Part shown: one piece after another, positions 1 through 13,295 of the stretch
Position numbering within the stretch: the first letter of the stretch is position 1
Layout of the letters: the number at the start of each line of letters is the position of its first letter
From: Corticium candelabrum
Lineage: Eukaryota > Porifera > Homoscleromorpha > Homosclerophorida > Plakinidae
NCBI RefSeq assembly: GCF_963422355.1
Contig: NC_085093.1
Coordinates: 1,145,551-1,209,550 of the forward strand
Length of the DNA: 64,000 nt
Direction of reading: 5' to 3'
The notes under the pieces: generated by a model
What the model saw: the letters and a program-made list of their open reading frames with translations, nothing else
What the model was told of the DNA's origin: nothing
Databases searched by the model: none
Position numbers and translations under genes: made by a program

Positions 1-1
1 T

Positions 2-998
2 TCCAAGCTTGTAATGGTTCAGCGACTTGAAGTTCTTGGAGCCGGGCAGCTCAGATATCTCAATGAATTCAGTAAGCTTTTGGCATACCTTTCCAAATAT
101 GTTGAGCGAGCTTTGTAATGAATTTTTCTGACTCTAGCTGAAACACGTAACCAGCTCTCAGTTCTCCACGTAACAGGGTCACTGGTAAGACATGGTAATT
201 TTAAGTCTTGTTTTGTCTACATTGCATCTTTAGGTGACAGTGGATGGACATCATCTGGGCCCGTTTACTTTGCCTGATAAATCCTATTGGTCACTAACAA
301 TTTCAAATATACCTCGTCCAGGAGATACATGTGTAGCTAATCCAGGTTGGCAATTCTTGTTTGACTTGTGTATAGTCGCTAGTTGTGTAGGGTAAGCTAT
401 TGTACTTATCAGTTTCACTATTTTTCATTAGACATGTTGACATGCTTAAATCATTATTTCTAGATCTTCTACCGCTGCACAACTCCAACTTCACAATTAT
501 ATAACGGTCATCTCAACAATTTGTATAGTGCACCAAATGCAATCAATTGGCCTGAAGTCTGCACCTAAAATTGTAGAGAGTCTTCTTTTTTACTCTTTGT
601 TTAGCATGAAAAGGATTGCCTAAGATTTGGCTAGGCTAAGTCAGTCAACTACGTACTTTCCAGTCAGCTTGTAGTGATTAGAAATCATTTGATTTAATCT
701 CACAGTATGACGTATGAGAATCTTATTGATTTACAGAAACATCTGGTTTGGAACTTGCACTGGTGCAAGGTGTTCATTTGCCTCTAAGAATAGGCTTCAA
801 GGGCAGACGAGTAAGCAGCTGAATATGTGTCTGACCTAATGCAGTTTCAATGCTGTTTACTGCGTTATGATAATGTTATAGTCTGGGCCCAAAGATGAGA
901 AGGAAGTTCTTCACGTCAATGAGGTGCAAGTTACATCACAGAAGCCTTTCAATGTAGTCATAGACAATGGTGAACCATTGACTGTAATGAGGTGGTGA
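2..998 (+). CDS. 3' end of an unidentified gene (partial)
   Basis: Five exons can be chained by splice sites and phase: 2-71, 138-184, 234-345, 737-810 and 882-998, ending at a TGA (996-998). Donors are gtaagc, gtaaga, gttggc (weak) and gtaagc; each acceptor follows a pyrimidine-rich tract. The encoded tail, about 140 residues, includes the stretches LVMVQRLEVLGAG, VTVDGHHLGPFTLPDKSYW, GLELALVQGVHLPLRIGFKG and a final VIDNGEPLTVMRW. I do not recognise the family. No membrane segment or repeat is evident, and alternating hydrophobic residues suggest a beta-rich domain. The start lies outside the window. The frame closure across four introns makes a real gene likely; the third donor is the weakest point. 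Confidence 0.55.
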
Positions 999-2115
999 CT
1001 CCTCACCTTTTCTTCTGTTTTGTGCTCATTACTGTCTTGCTGCTGAATAGGCTACAGGTAAAACCTTGTTGTTGTCCTGCTCTACCACACTCGACTTACC
1101 AGACAGTGCACTTGCCATTAGGAGGCTCCAATCCTGACGACTTTGTGTATCTATCCAGACGCAGAGGGCTTGACAGACAGGCAGGAAGTCATGAGGAAAT
1201 CGAATTTCCTCTAATGACATTTTGGCCCGCATGTCTCTGAGAGACGCGGCCCATTCAGTTGTGTAAGGAACGAATGTACGTTGTGTATTGATTTGTATAT
1301 AAAGAGAACTGATACACATCACAAAGACAGCTAGCTTGATTTCATGGACGAACTCGACAGACTGACGTCTAAAAGTTTAAAAGTTTAGATTTTCATTATT
1401 AAATTAATTAAGATAAGTGAGGGATATCAAACGTATTTGTCTTCACACGCTTAACATTCAACAACAATTTTGTGTGCCCCGTATGTATCGCCAGATGTGC
1501 GGCGCGATCATAAGGTAGTCGTTGCGTCTTTCTCAGGTAAGACTTGACGTGTTAAAATGTCTGCGATTAGAAAAGGTGCTTGTGCAGCCGAGATAGCGAT
1601 CACACCTTTTTTTCGATTGCCCGCAGTCTAACATCTCACTTCTACCTTCTGCCTATCTGTTGTAGGCCCTCCCTCTCTTGTTGCAGTTGCACTTGTTGTC
1701 AGCTGATGGGTATACAGTGATAAGGTATTGCGATGCGATGTCTCTAGGCTGAAAGCGTGGGAATTGTCGCACTGTAATACGAAACGATGTGTGGACGCGT
1801 GACACAAGGGTAGACTCTCGTAGACCACTACTATAGCCCTAGTAATGGCAAAGTTTGTGTGTCGAACTCACACTTGAACCTTCTATCGTATGTTTACGCG
1901 GCGGTTGGGGTAACTGACTTGTAATTCTACCTGATCGCAACGCGATAAGAAGTGTGACCTGCTAGCTCGGTTGCTGTGGTAATAGTAGCCGTTTGCTTCT
2001 GTTCTGAAAGAGCTGTTGGTTCAGGTCTTCGATGAGATCGATTGGAGTAAATTTCACCTCCCAGCAGGATAATTATAACTGCGTGTGCATAATGCGATTG
2101 TCTTGTAGTTGGTAG
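999..2115. other. Intergenic stretch upstream of SVIL-A
   Basis: No coding segment with supported splice sites was found here. A TATATAAAG sequence lies at about 1296-1304 on +, roughly 0.8 kb before the SVIL-A start codon; it could be a core promoter if there is a long 5' untranslated region, but nothing else supports it. Confidence 0.3.
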
Positions 2116-5100
2116 ATGGCGTCTTCTGTTTTGGTGCGTGATGACTTCATGAGACCCAGGGAAGCCTGGACGACTGCAGACACAACACGCCGTTGCGCTC
2201 GTGTATTAGTTGACGCTGCTGGTACGTGTAGGAATGACGAGCCTCAATCAAATGTTATCTGGTCTCCAACAAGGAGAGGGTGTCCTGAGGATGTGTTATT
2301 AGAGAGGAGGAAGTGTCCTGTTGACTATACAACAGAATTGCAGAGAAGTCAGAGTCTTGAAGTTATGCTTGATGGGAGCAGTGATGCAAGATCGAATGGC
2401 AAAGATAAATGTTTGAGCAAAGATAAGGGTTTGGATATGAAGTTGAAGATGAAGTTTTGTGGTCTCGATGCTGTGCAGAAAGCTGCTTCTACTGAATGTC
2501 TAGTCACTGCAAAAACTGGTGGAAACAATGGAGTGGATGCTTTTGTTGATCAGACAAAGCTGGCAAAGGAGGTTGAAACAGTTGAGATGCATGCTCAGTC
2601 ATCTGAAAGTCAGTTGTCCTCCGACTTATCTCAATTAAAGAGGAAATTACCTGACCCTGATTCTGTTTCTGGGAAGTCTACTACGACATCACCTCTGGCT
2701 AGTTTTTACCCACAGAAGACTACTTGCATTCAGCCTACAGCAGAAGAAAATGAGCAAGTTTGTGGTAATCAGATGACTGATCAAACAGTCAGTGAAATGG
2801 GGTCAAGAAGCCAGACAGGAAACTTTTCAACTACCCCTCAAGGCTCTACAAATGTAAAGAAAACAATAAAGAAGATTAAAACTGTTAAAGTTGTAAAGAG
2901 AATCAGAGTACCAAAGTCGAGGCTTTATTCTAATGACCCTGGCATGAACGAGAAGAAAACAGGCAACACAAAGGCAGTTACTGAGAACATGCACAGCAAG
3001 CATGTTATTTCTAAAATGGGAAGCCAGACTGGCATTCCTATAAAAACATCAAATTCATCTTGTCGGGATTCGGGAAAGAAAGATGAAACTGTAGGTGACC
3101 AAAGCACAGAGGTGGTAGCAAGGCAGAGGCAGAGGCAGATTATTGGCCTTGATCGACGAGGGAGTAGAACTGGAATTACTGGGAAAGATTTAGGACACTC
3201 TGATGCAGCTGCTAAGGGAACATCGTCAGCATCTTCTCAAAGCACTAGAAAACAATGTGAAAAGGTAGAGAACAGTAAGACATTGACAGAAAGTAAGAAG
3301 ACGAAGAATGTTGTTAGTAGAAGAAGTCAGGTTGGCAGTGGTGAGAAGGAATCAGAACAAGCTGATCATGGCACGATATTATCTCTTCATTCTAAAATTG
3401 CTCAAAAGAAATATCAGAATGCAGCAATTGATGTTGGTCAGGGTAAGTCTATACCTACCAGCAAGGGAACTAATTGGAGGAAACAGTGCCAGGTTGAGAA
3501 TGTAGTGGAGCGCACTGGTAGTGCTTTCAAGATAGATTCTGCTCAGAACTGTAAGAAATCTTTGGCTGGGAGTAGCAATGATGGACTTCACGGTAAAGTA
3601 AAGAGGGAAGTAAAGAAGACTAGTTCTATTCATGCTGTACCTACAGTTTCACCTCATTCAGAGGCAATAGTGGCCATTGAGAATGCATGTAAGGTTAGTT
3701 GTGAGAACTGTTCCAGTGTCCCTCATCTAAAATCAGTTACTAAGACAAAATATGTGAAGAACCCTTCTGGTGTCTTGCGTTCTGTCAGATCAGGTAGTGT
3801 CTACTCGAAATATGATACAAGGCAACTGTTTTAATAGCGTTTGTGTATTTATAGCAACATCTAGTGCTGATGTTTCTAAATCTTCCAGTTCTCATGAACA
3901 ACAGTTAACAGAGTTAGTGCCAACATTGAAGGTGGCAAGTGGCAAAGAGTATGAGAGCAAGCTGCCAAGCAGCAGCATGACGACGAAGTCAAGGTTGTTG
4001 GTAAATAAAGCTTTGGTAGATGCCGGTAAGAGAAGTGGAAACCAACAGAGTAAAGAATTAGCAAAGTCTTTCAATTCTACTCATGTGGATACAGCTAGCA
4101 GAGTAGTAAAGTCAACTGCTATTAAACAGTCTTCTCTTGTGACAACAAAACCCAAACAAGTTCTTATGCATACATCAAGTACTAGTAGAGGTAAACATCC
4201 CTTACAGAAACGCCACACAGTGGGTTCACTTGAAAAGAGTAGTGATCACGCTGCTGGCGGAGTGGCGAGGAAAAGTAGCTGTCCCGCTTCTCCAATGAGA
4301 CGTCTTCTTAGAACGAGGCAGAGCTGTGACAGTTTGTCATCTCAAAAACTAGTGGGTGGCACACCTGGTGGTTATAGTAAATCAGTTGCTAGCAGCCTGA
4401 AGGGAGCAGTTGCACGAGTGGATAGCGGCCTCAGGGTGAAGCCAAAAGTTCCACAATCTATTCCTTCATTAAGTTTGTCATCTATGTCAAATAAGAAGAA
4501 ATCAAATGTAGACGGTGACATCAGTCTCACTGTATCCGCAGTACATTTTGATGGAGTAAACGTGGAAGAGACTTCTAAATCAGCTTTTACTTCAGACTTT
4601 GAAGCCAAATCAAAATCTCCTGGGAGTGTTAGAGCTATAGAGCAAAGAAAATCTGAAGTTCCTGAAGAGTCATCACCAATGGAGCTTACTGATACTGATC
4701 TACAACATGTTAGAGATTCTGTTGAATCTCCCAAGTAACACAAAGTTCTTGAAACAAATTGTTTGATTTGGGTGACATTGCATTCTTTGTAGACTACATT
4801 CATTTGGTCGACATCGTACTATTGTAAAGCCACAGCATCGTCGCAGACCATCTATTAATCCTGTAAAGCAGCTGCAATCTCGGAGTGATGTTGTGTCAGA
4901 ACTGAAAGGCACTAATTTGGTCTGTCAAGTAACATGTCATTTGTGGGAAGTTGTTTGTAATATGAATGTTATTATGTATTAGAATGAGATAGATGACAAG
5001 ACTAAATCAGTCACAGGTTGCACATCCTTGTTACATAAAAGTTTTGCTCTGTTTATTCATGTTTGTTGTCACCATCTGTTGTTTGCAGTAACTAAAAATA

Positions 5101-8100
5101 CAGCAGATAACCAAAAAACCATACTTCATGAATCTGCAAAAGCTGGATTAGCCAGCACAGAAAATTTCAAGTCAGTTGTGTTGCGTAAAACAAGAAAGGC
5201 TCCTGATGGTACTGCTATGGCAGAGGATGATGAAAATTATGTAATGAGTCGACCATCTCTTGTGGTGGCACAGATCAAAGGTACTGTATGTTATAGATAC
5301 AAAAGTGAATGGATATTTGTAATATTTATATGAATAGGACGGCGTCGTATTCAGGTGCATTTGGTAGAACCATCAGTCAAGTCTCTCAACTCTGGAGATG
5401 TTTTTGTCATATTTACAAGCACAGATTTGTATCAGTGGGTTGGGTCAGAAGCTAATGCATTTGAAAAAGCTAAGGTATGTCATGTGCACTACACTTTGTG
5501 ACTGTACTGTAGATATTGTTGTGTGAAGGGAACAGATTTGGCTACACGCATTATGCAGAAGAAAGACATGGGTTGTAAGGCAAGGCATGTCAGTCTTGTT
5601 GAACAAAGGGTTGGTTTTAGTGGAACAAGGCTTAAAGACATGTTGAAGCTTCTTGGCAGTGACAGTGGTGTTAGACTGAAGAGTAAGAGTGGTTGTAGTG
5701 GTAGTTGTTACTCATAACTCATTGTTTTGTTTAGGCACCAGTGAAGTCACCAGTGATGAAGATCATGAAAAGAAATGCATTAGGAATGTGATGATCTACT
5801 CGGTGAAGGTTGATCATGAGGAATTGATACCTCTGAGGGAGATGTGTGGCAAGCAACCAAAGTTTGCTATGCTCAATACAAATGAGGTAGTCTGCAGTGT
5901 CAAGTGGTAGTCGAAGAGAGCTAATTTTATGTTGTAGGTTTTTGTGTTTGACTTCTACACAGAATTATATGTGTGGATTGGGCTAGTTTCGTTGGGTAGT
6001 TTGCGTCGGCAAGGTGTAACTCTTGCCAAGAAGTTGTTTGATGGTGGCTATGTGTCATCACAATCTGAAGATTCTGGTGGTCCGTCATCTTACACATTTA
6101 GCAGGAGGCGATCTAGTAAACCAGATCTGGTGCAGAAGTCAAAAAGTGGTTGTAAGAGAAGGCCAAATTGGGCTTTGTTTTCTAAGCTTGCAGAAGGTGC
6201 CGAGACCTTTTTGTTCAAAGAGAAATTTGCAGATTGGCCTGAGCCAGGTCGTATTATCAAAATGAAGGGACACGTCAGTTCAGGAGAAGTCATTGAAGTA
6301 AGCTGTTGAAGTAATGGTAGTATTGGCAATGGTGACATCATGTGATTCAGGCCCCTCCACCTGTGGAACTCATTCCATGTGACGTAGAAGTGATGAGGAA
6401 ACGTCCTCTTCCTCCAGAAGATTGTATTCTTGAGGGAGACAACTTGGGACGTGGACAAGGAGTTTCTTCTACGTCTGATAAACATGGCATTTCAGTGATT
6501 ACTACATCACTGAAGGTTTATCACATTAAGGTACAGTAACTACAATTGCCAATTGCTGTACTTGTTTCTGTGTAAACAGCATTAATGGTAATTGTGTTTT
6601 ATAGGAATATGATTATTTCGAGTTGGATGCTGATGAAGTGGGTTTGTTCTATAGTGCAGAAGGTTATGTAGTATGTTGGAAGTATCGTGTTTACAAAGAA
6701 CCACCTAAGCGAATGGTTGGTCGCAGTCGACGTCACCAAACTATTCATGAATTTGGTGGTCGGGAACGTTGCTGCTACTTTTTCTGGCAAGGAGATGAGT
6801 GTACTGTGACTGAAAAGGGAGCAGCTGCTATTATAACAGTGGAATTGGATGAAGAAAAGAGTCCTCAGGTTTAACAATCAATCAACATTGTGATCAACGT
6901 GTGATATGAAAAGCATTGTTTTCAGGTGAGAGTTCCACAAGGAAAAGAACCACCTGTATTTCTTCAACTGTTTGGTGGTGGACTTGTGGTTCTTGCTGGC
7001 AAGTATGTAGATTTGTTATCTCAAGGCAAGGCATACCGGTATGATTTTTTTGTTTCTTATTTCTTAGGAGAGCTGAAATTAATAACAAGTCATGTGGAAC
7101 TTTACTAAATAGACTGTTTTACATGCGAGGAGAATCAGCACAGGAGGCTCTTTTGGAAGAGATTACCACGAGAAGGTAGTAGTTTTTGTATTTAATTGAA
7201 TTATCTTATCGGGGATGTATTTGGCAGTGCTCGTTCTCTGAGATCACAAGGTTGTTTTGTTGTATTGTCTGCTCATGCTCAGTGTGTCTTTGTATGGAAA
7301 GGATGTAGATCATCTGATGCAACACATGGTGTTGCTATGTCTGCTGCTCAGAAACTAAAGAGGCTGTATGCTAATAACAGGAATGAATGGCACCAAAATT
7401 TCTTAATTATGCTGTTATGTAGGAAATGTGTTGGTGTGAGTGAAAACTTTGAGCTGGTCAAAGTCAATGAAGGGGAAGAAAGAATGCGATTTTGGAGATC
7501 AATAGGTGGAAAATATGACTACTATAGTCTTCTTGATGGTACATATCTAATACATGTAGTATTGAAGTAGCTATGTTGTCTTGTGCTTTTTATACGTGGT
7601 TTTATGTCTAGAACCTGTGTTTGAAGCTGGTTCTATGAGATTATTTCAACTGAGCAGTGCAACTGGGAAGTTTACTGCACAGGAAGTGCTATGCCCTTCA
7701 CGAGCATCCGATGGAAGTTGTACTTTCCCTTTTCTTCAGTCTGACATCTATTCTGTACAACAGCCAGGTGAGTATGTGTGGTAGTAATAATGTTGGCCAT
7801 ATACATAACTATTTTTACTTTATGTATTTCCTGAGCATATGCAGGTTGATTGGGTACCAACATAAACACTTCGCTGTTTGAATCCACAGTGAAGTCACAA
7901 TTGTGACTCTGGCAGCTGTCTAGTGTTTTATGTTGGTGTTAGTAGGATTTTCTTTCTTGGTAATAATGCTTCCTTTGTGGCACCTTCACACTTCAGCTGT
8001 TTGGCAAGTCGAATTAACTCATGCCATAGTCTCATGCATCACTGAGTGTGGCACATGTGACATCCACATGTGCAATATTGCACTTTATAATTAAGTGAAG

Positions 8101-11100
8101 TACATGTGCCTCAATTAATTGATCTTTTTGCTGTTCTGGTACTTAACGTCTGTTACTATTCTTTTACATGCTTACTGTTTATAATTTAGGCTGGGCAAAC
8201 TTGATTCACAGTTTAACGTCCCCGCCCGCTTCATATTCTGGGAAAGTAAAGTAAGTTTCATTATTCATTATATAAGACACATGACACCTCGCACATGCCT
8301 GTCTCGTGTTGCACACGTTAGTTTTCACAATATGACTTCCTTCGTAAGCGTGCACGTGTGCACTGCTGAGAAAACCCTAATTTCCTGGACTGTTTTGTCG
8401 CTGTCTCCTTCAGAAACCTTTGAAGATCTGCTGACATCAGTCCAGGCCGGGCACTTCTCTATTGTGAAGATGTCTAACGAGTTGTCGGCGGCCCTTTTGA
8501 CGTCTGTCTTCGTTGGCAGCGACGAGTCATCCTTGTCGTCAGTCCAGAAGAACCTGACAGCTGCTGATGTTATCAGTGTATTTGGCCACTTCGTAAAGTT
8601 TATTGTTGAGCCTGCAGTCCGTCCTACCAGTGCAACAAATATGGTGCACGTGAACAACGCATTTGGGGTAATGATGCAGAGTCGGCTGACCATCAGTACA
8701 CCATGTTTGCCCAACCTCATGGAAGAGAAAACGAAAAGAGATAAGATGTTTAATGATCTCATACGGCTTGCTGAGGAGAAAGATTGAAATTCCTTCCTGA
8801 GCAACTAGAATACGGCAGATCCTATGTCAACACAGTGTGCTCCGCCCTGTGGTACATAGATGGTCATCATGGGACCCTTGGTCTTCAAGGTTGCAATGTT
8901 CCTGAGATGTTCAGGAAGTTTAATGGGTACAACACCCCAGAGCTCTCCAAGCACAGGAAACGGAAGTCTCAGAATCTGAATGCAGACAAACTTGCTGACC
9001 ATACAGCATCACTGTATAATGCTCTGCTGACTTCTTGGCTGAACACTTCTGAATGGGCTAGTTCTAGACATGCAACTGAAACTCTTGCTCGTTCATTGGA
9101 CTCCTATGTATTACACCTGAGAAGTCAATGCAAGACGATGAAGCTACATCATGAATCATCTAGTTTACCTGTTGCTGATAAACGTCTGTTCAGCTTCTAG
9201 CAACAAACAGGTCTCCATCAAATTGCCTCAAGAAGCTAAATGATGCCATTTCTTCCTCATCACCATACAAGCCCAAATTTATAGGTGACTATGCTTCATC
9301 TGATCGACGAGAAAAGTATCTCTATGTGCAACAATTACGTATGGGGCTTAGTAGACCTTGTGTTCTGTGCACTTATTCCATTGGTGGACGAGTAGGTAAC
9401 TACCTGTTTGTATGGCCACTGCCAGAGCAAGTCACCCTTGAAGCTGCTCTGAATGACAACCAGAGGGTTGTGTCAAGTCTTCAAGAAGGCCTGCCTGTTT
9501 ATCATCGGCAAACTCTTAAACGACAGTTGGTTTCCAAATTTGGACGAATTTGCCAAAGACTAACTTGGCTACACTCAGAGAGTTCTACTAGGTGGCAACA
9601 GGAGATCAGTCAGCCAATCTAACAACAGCTGAGGAAGAACTTGATCAAAGGCTGAGGGAAGCTCTTGAAATGGAAAACGCTGATTTGGTTGTTGATTTAC
9701 GCGAATCAAACAAACTGCATAGTAACAAGTTCTCTGTTTTCTGGGAGAAAATGAAAGTCTATCTTGATGAATCAACATCAGTACATGAACGGAGACATGG
9801 TACAGTCACCTACATGGCTAAGGCAATATCAGTAAGAGATTTGGTTCAGGAGGTAGCCAAAATGTGTCCTGGACATCCTGTGCCGACAGAACAGTGGGTT
9901 CGTTTGCAGTCTGCCCTAGAAACCCCCGATCTAAGGCTGCAGTAAAATATAGATCACAGTTTAACGTCAAGATGATGGTACAGAAGCGTCAGTTTAGACA
10001 CCACCATGTTGATGCCCACTATTGCGCCACACTGTTCCGGTACATAAAAGAGTATGCCATTCAGGTTCGTGATGTAGCTTTCTTTGTCTCCTTGGATGAC
10101 AAACACTTCATCAAGGTTGGAGAGCCTAATAACCCTATAGCGGCTGCAGAAAGAGGGAGACAGGTTTTGGTGGCTGGCCACGAAACGTTTGAAGTTGCAG
10201 ATCATGACTTCACAAAATTTTCAGTTGTACCCAGTGTTTCGTTCATTGTCCAAATTCCCGAGGCAATGGAATTTTCATGGTATGACGGCTTGGTTCACGT
10301 TTGATACAAAGATGCGGTTTTAGAACACTCAACAGCACTTCGTCATGCATCTGAGCTGTACTCGATTCTTCTGAAGCAGATCGAGAACAAGAGTATTCTC
10401 TTTCTCTGTACTGATGGTGGCCCTGACCACCCGCTGACATTTTTCTCTGTCCAGCTATCATTGATTGCTCTTTTCTTGAATTTAAACTTGGATCTTCTTG
10501 TTGTCGGAAGAACAGCACCAAATCATTCTTGGAGGAATCCTGTTGAAAGGATCATGAGTATAATCAACTTGGGTCTACAATGTGTAGGCATGATGCGGAG
10601 TAAAAGGCAGTGAAGAGTATGAAAAGGCAATAAAAATGCCAACAGTGTCAACGCATTGCGCGAAGCAGTTAAAGACTGGTATGGCAATGAAATGAAATCC
10701 TCTCTTCGTCCTGCTGTGCAATTGCTGAACAGTATAACAAGTCGTCTTGAGTTGCACAGAAAGCCTTTTTCTGTGTTCAAAAGTGCTGATAGCAATGAAA
10801 TAGATGCTTTTTGGGAAGTACTTCACCAGGTAGACTGCACCTTGGAGAAAAGTGAGACAAGCAAATCTGTTTTGAGTAAGAAGCCCAAGTTGAAGGAGCT
10901 GTTTGATCACTGTTGTCAAACCCGTCATTACTCATTTTGCGTAAAGAAGTGTGGTTCCGATGACTGTAGGATTTGCAAGCCACTTTGCATGTACCCTGAC
11001 CAATTCAGAGGAATACATTTTCTCCCAGATCCTGTAATTGGCCCTGATGATCACTACCTGCCATTTATGGATGTATTTGGCATTGAAATCGATGAGAGAT

Positions 11101-12018
11101 ACCGCCCATCCGGGATGCACACAAAAAAGTTCAAAAGTTCTGGGATACTCTCCAAGTGAGCAGCATGTTTGAAATGCCGGTGTATTGGTTCAGTGTGATG
11201 AATGTAACAAGTGGCGTCTGATATTCTCCAAAAGAAAGCTATCAGCCAAAGAAAGAGAGCAACTCCAGGACGTGATTCAAAACGTATCCTACTCTTGTGG
11301 TGCTTCCATAGACGACTTAATGCTGCCTGAGTATCTAGCCGGTATTGGGATAAGAAAGCACAGCTGCAGTGACCATGTTGAAAAGCTCTATTACACTGTC
11401 TATGGATCAGATGACCCTATGTGTGTTCACTGTGGGAGCTCAACTGAACTGGCGTTGCCCAAGAGCTCTGAACTATTTTATCCTTATTGTCATGATTGTG
11501 CTTCTTTTGTTAGAATAAACAAGCGTTTGTTGAAACATTAAAAACATTTGAAGAAAACGGCTTTTATCGATACTAGTACCTGCCAAACTTGATAGTGAGC
11601 CATTCACAGCTGTAGCGCCAGTCAATGCTTGGTAGTTACTGTAACTGCAAACTTATTATTTAACTAATATTATTATTAAAATATTAAATGAATAATGAAT
11701 AATGACCGCCCGCCCGCATGCCGTCGTGAAAAAGGCTGGACGTTAAACTGTGAATCAAGTTTGCCCGGCCTTAGTATAGACTTTCTATCACTGACAACAT
11801 TCTAATTTCTCTAATATTGTCAGAACTTTTACTGAGTTTGTAATAGTATGCTGTTTTCAGTGTGCAGTGTCTTTGTGTGTAACATATGCTTAAGCAATTA
11901 GGATTTAATTGTGGTTTACTCATTATGTGATGTACTGAGTACACTGAGAATTCATTTATGTATCACTCATGACTAGTAGTTATTTTATGTTTATGCCAAA
12001 GAAAATTAACTCAAAACA

Positions 12019-12065
<47 letters not shown>

Positions 12066-12076
12066 CACACACACAC

Positions 12077-12111
<35 letters not shown>

Positions 12112-12168
12112 CACACACACTCACAACACACTCACAACACACTCACAACACACACACACTACACACAC

Positions 12169-12212
<44 letters not shown>

Positions 12213-12244
12213 ACACACTCACAACACACACACACTACACACAC

Positions 12245-12321
<77 letters not shown>

Positions 12322-13295
12322 CTACGGTAGGTGTGTATGTTGTTTTGTAGTACATTTACAGTAGGTGTAACATGGGTGCACTTTGGAAAGATTCTGGTTT
12401 TTCTTTACTGTATGTGGAATTAAATTATACAAAGAAGAGCAATGTTGGTACATCTGAATATGCTTAATGAATTAAGTGTGTGCAAGAGTTTGACTATTTA
12501 ATTAATTAAGGACTTCTAGTCACTTGATCTTCTGTGTAGCTGTTTTCTTGCTGGAAGCTTGTGGTGTGGTGTATCTATGGTTTGGTTGGTGGCCAACTGA
12601 ATCTGAAGATGGAATGACAGCTAAAGTTACTGGAACTGCCCTCTCAAGGTGGCTACAGGACAAGATGTTGGCATTGAAAACAGCAGAGTCGTATGCTCGA
12701 GGTAGTTTATAATTATAGACCTAGTCCATTGTTGGAACATGAATACGAATGCTGTTTTGCTGGTTTGTACATGTAGCCATCAGCAGGCGATGTCGTGCAT
12801 TCGTTGTAGTGGCGGGTTTTGAACCAAATCAATTTACAAACATTTTCCCAAAATGGCAGCTTTGTAGTGAGATTAGAAAGTGTGCTGCTCATGTAAGTGA
12901 TGAATTGACTGATGTAGATCACTACTTGTGACCTTTTTGTTTGCATAGACATTTAATCATTGTTGTGAACTGTTGAAAGTAGAAGATGAGTTGATGAAAT
13001 TCCACAAGTTGAGTGTTTGTTTATTTGTCACGATTAGTTTATCACATTTGTCGATAGGAAATACAGTATTCATGAACTTCGTTCTGAACCGCTTCCTGAT
13101 AATGTTGATCCTATTCGGCTTGAAACATATTTGACTGCTGCTGATTTTGAGGTAAGGTTTTTAATGTAGTTTTTATGTCGCAAATTCATTTGTTGTGGAC
13201 ACATGTAGACAGTATTCAAAATTACACGTGATCAATTTTCCAAACTTCCCAAATGGAAACAGACTGATGCCAAGAAAATGGTTGGCCTATTTTGA
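2116..13295 (+). CDS. SVIL: Supervillin-like protein A (long form, villin/gelsolin superfamily)
   Basis: Supervillins link F-actin and myosin II to membranes. Exons I placed: 2116-3793, 3855-4734, 4793-4928, 4983-5016, 5089-5280, 5338-5474, 5529-5682, 5735-5886, 5938-6297, 6351-6530, 6605-6868, 6926-7038, 7113-7175, 7228-7365, 7423-7538, 7612-7767, 12540-12701, 12777-12892, 12949-13007, 13058-13151, 13209-13295. They sum to 5271 nt, or 1756 aa. Residues 1 to about 910 are Ser/Thr/Lys-rich and look disordered. Gelsolin-like repeats follow, with supervillin hallmarks such as CCYFFWQGDECTVTEKGAAA, PQGKEPPVFLQLFGGG and VVYLWFGWWPTES. The last 60 or so residues form a villin headpiece ending LPKWKQTDAKKMVGLF. 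The 4.8 kb intron after 7767 holds a DDE transposon and a long (AC)n tract. Exon phases match SVIL-B downstream, so the two are tandem duplicates. Family identity is firm; the start and the small exon 4 are inferred. Confidence 0.9.
8189..11770 (+). mobile_element. DDE transposon with 33-bp terminal inverted repeats, inserted in a SVIL-A intron
   Basis: The left end (8189-8221, beginning GGCTGGGCAAACTTGATT) and the reverse complement of the right end (11738-11770) match over 33 bp with one difference. The trinucleotide TTA directly flanks both ends (8186-8188 and 11771-11773), consistent with a 3-bp target-site duplication. The 3582-bp element lies in the intron between SVIL-A exons ending at 7767 and starting at 12540, in the same orientation as the gene. 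A 3-bp TWA duplication is typical of PIF/Harbinger elements, but the encoded transposase does not look like a standard Harbinger protein, so the superfamily is left open. The coding region is broken, so this copy is not autonomous. Confidence 0.85.
8281..11541 (+). pseudogene. Decayed DDE transposase with CW-like zinc finger
   Basis: Overlapping reading frames cover 8281-8787, 8784-9200, 9326-9622, 9592-9945, 9864-10304, a broken stretch 10305-10655, 10656-11159 and 11185-11541. The changes of frame and the stops lack splice sites, so this is decay rather than introns. The middle holds a plausible acidic triad: SLDDKH (Asp near 10094), LCTDGGPDH (Asp at 10413) and NPVERIM (Glu near 10545), with 43 residues between the last two. 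The C-terminus is Cys-rich: DDCRICKP, then VQCDECNKWRLIFSK resembling a CW-type zinc finger, then MCVHCGSS with YPYCHDCASF as a possible zinc ribbon. The N-terminal third is helical and unrecognised. Catalytic assignments come from pattern, not alignment. Confidence 0.7.
12025..12320. repeat. Long compound (AC)n microsatellite
   Basis: Nearly pure AC dinucleotides interrupted by ACACGAC, CTCACAACA and ACTACAC units, with the CTCACAACA block repeated twice. It lies in the same SVIL-A intron as the DDE transposon, 0.2 kb before the next exon. The His-Thr and Cys-Val reading frames across it are artefacts. Confidence 0.95.

Noticed and set aside
4372-4803. 143-aa frame on the - strand
   Set aside because: Antisense of the Ser/Lys-rich second exon of SVIL-A; low-complexity coding often leaves such frames open.
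6090-6485. 131-aa frame on the - strand
   Set aside because: It lies opposite SVIL-A exons 5938-6297 and 6351-6530 and is a shadow.
11969-12364. 131-aa His-Thr repeat reading frame
   Set aside because: It is translation of the (AC)n microsatellite; the similar frames at 26555-26869, 28962-29153 and 62314-62553 are also artefacts.
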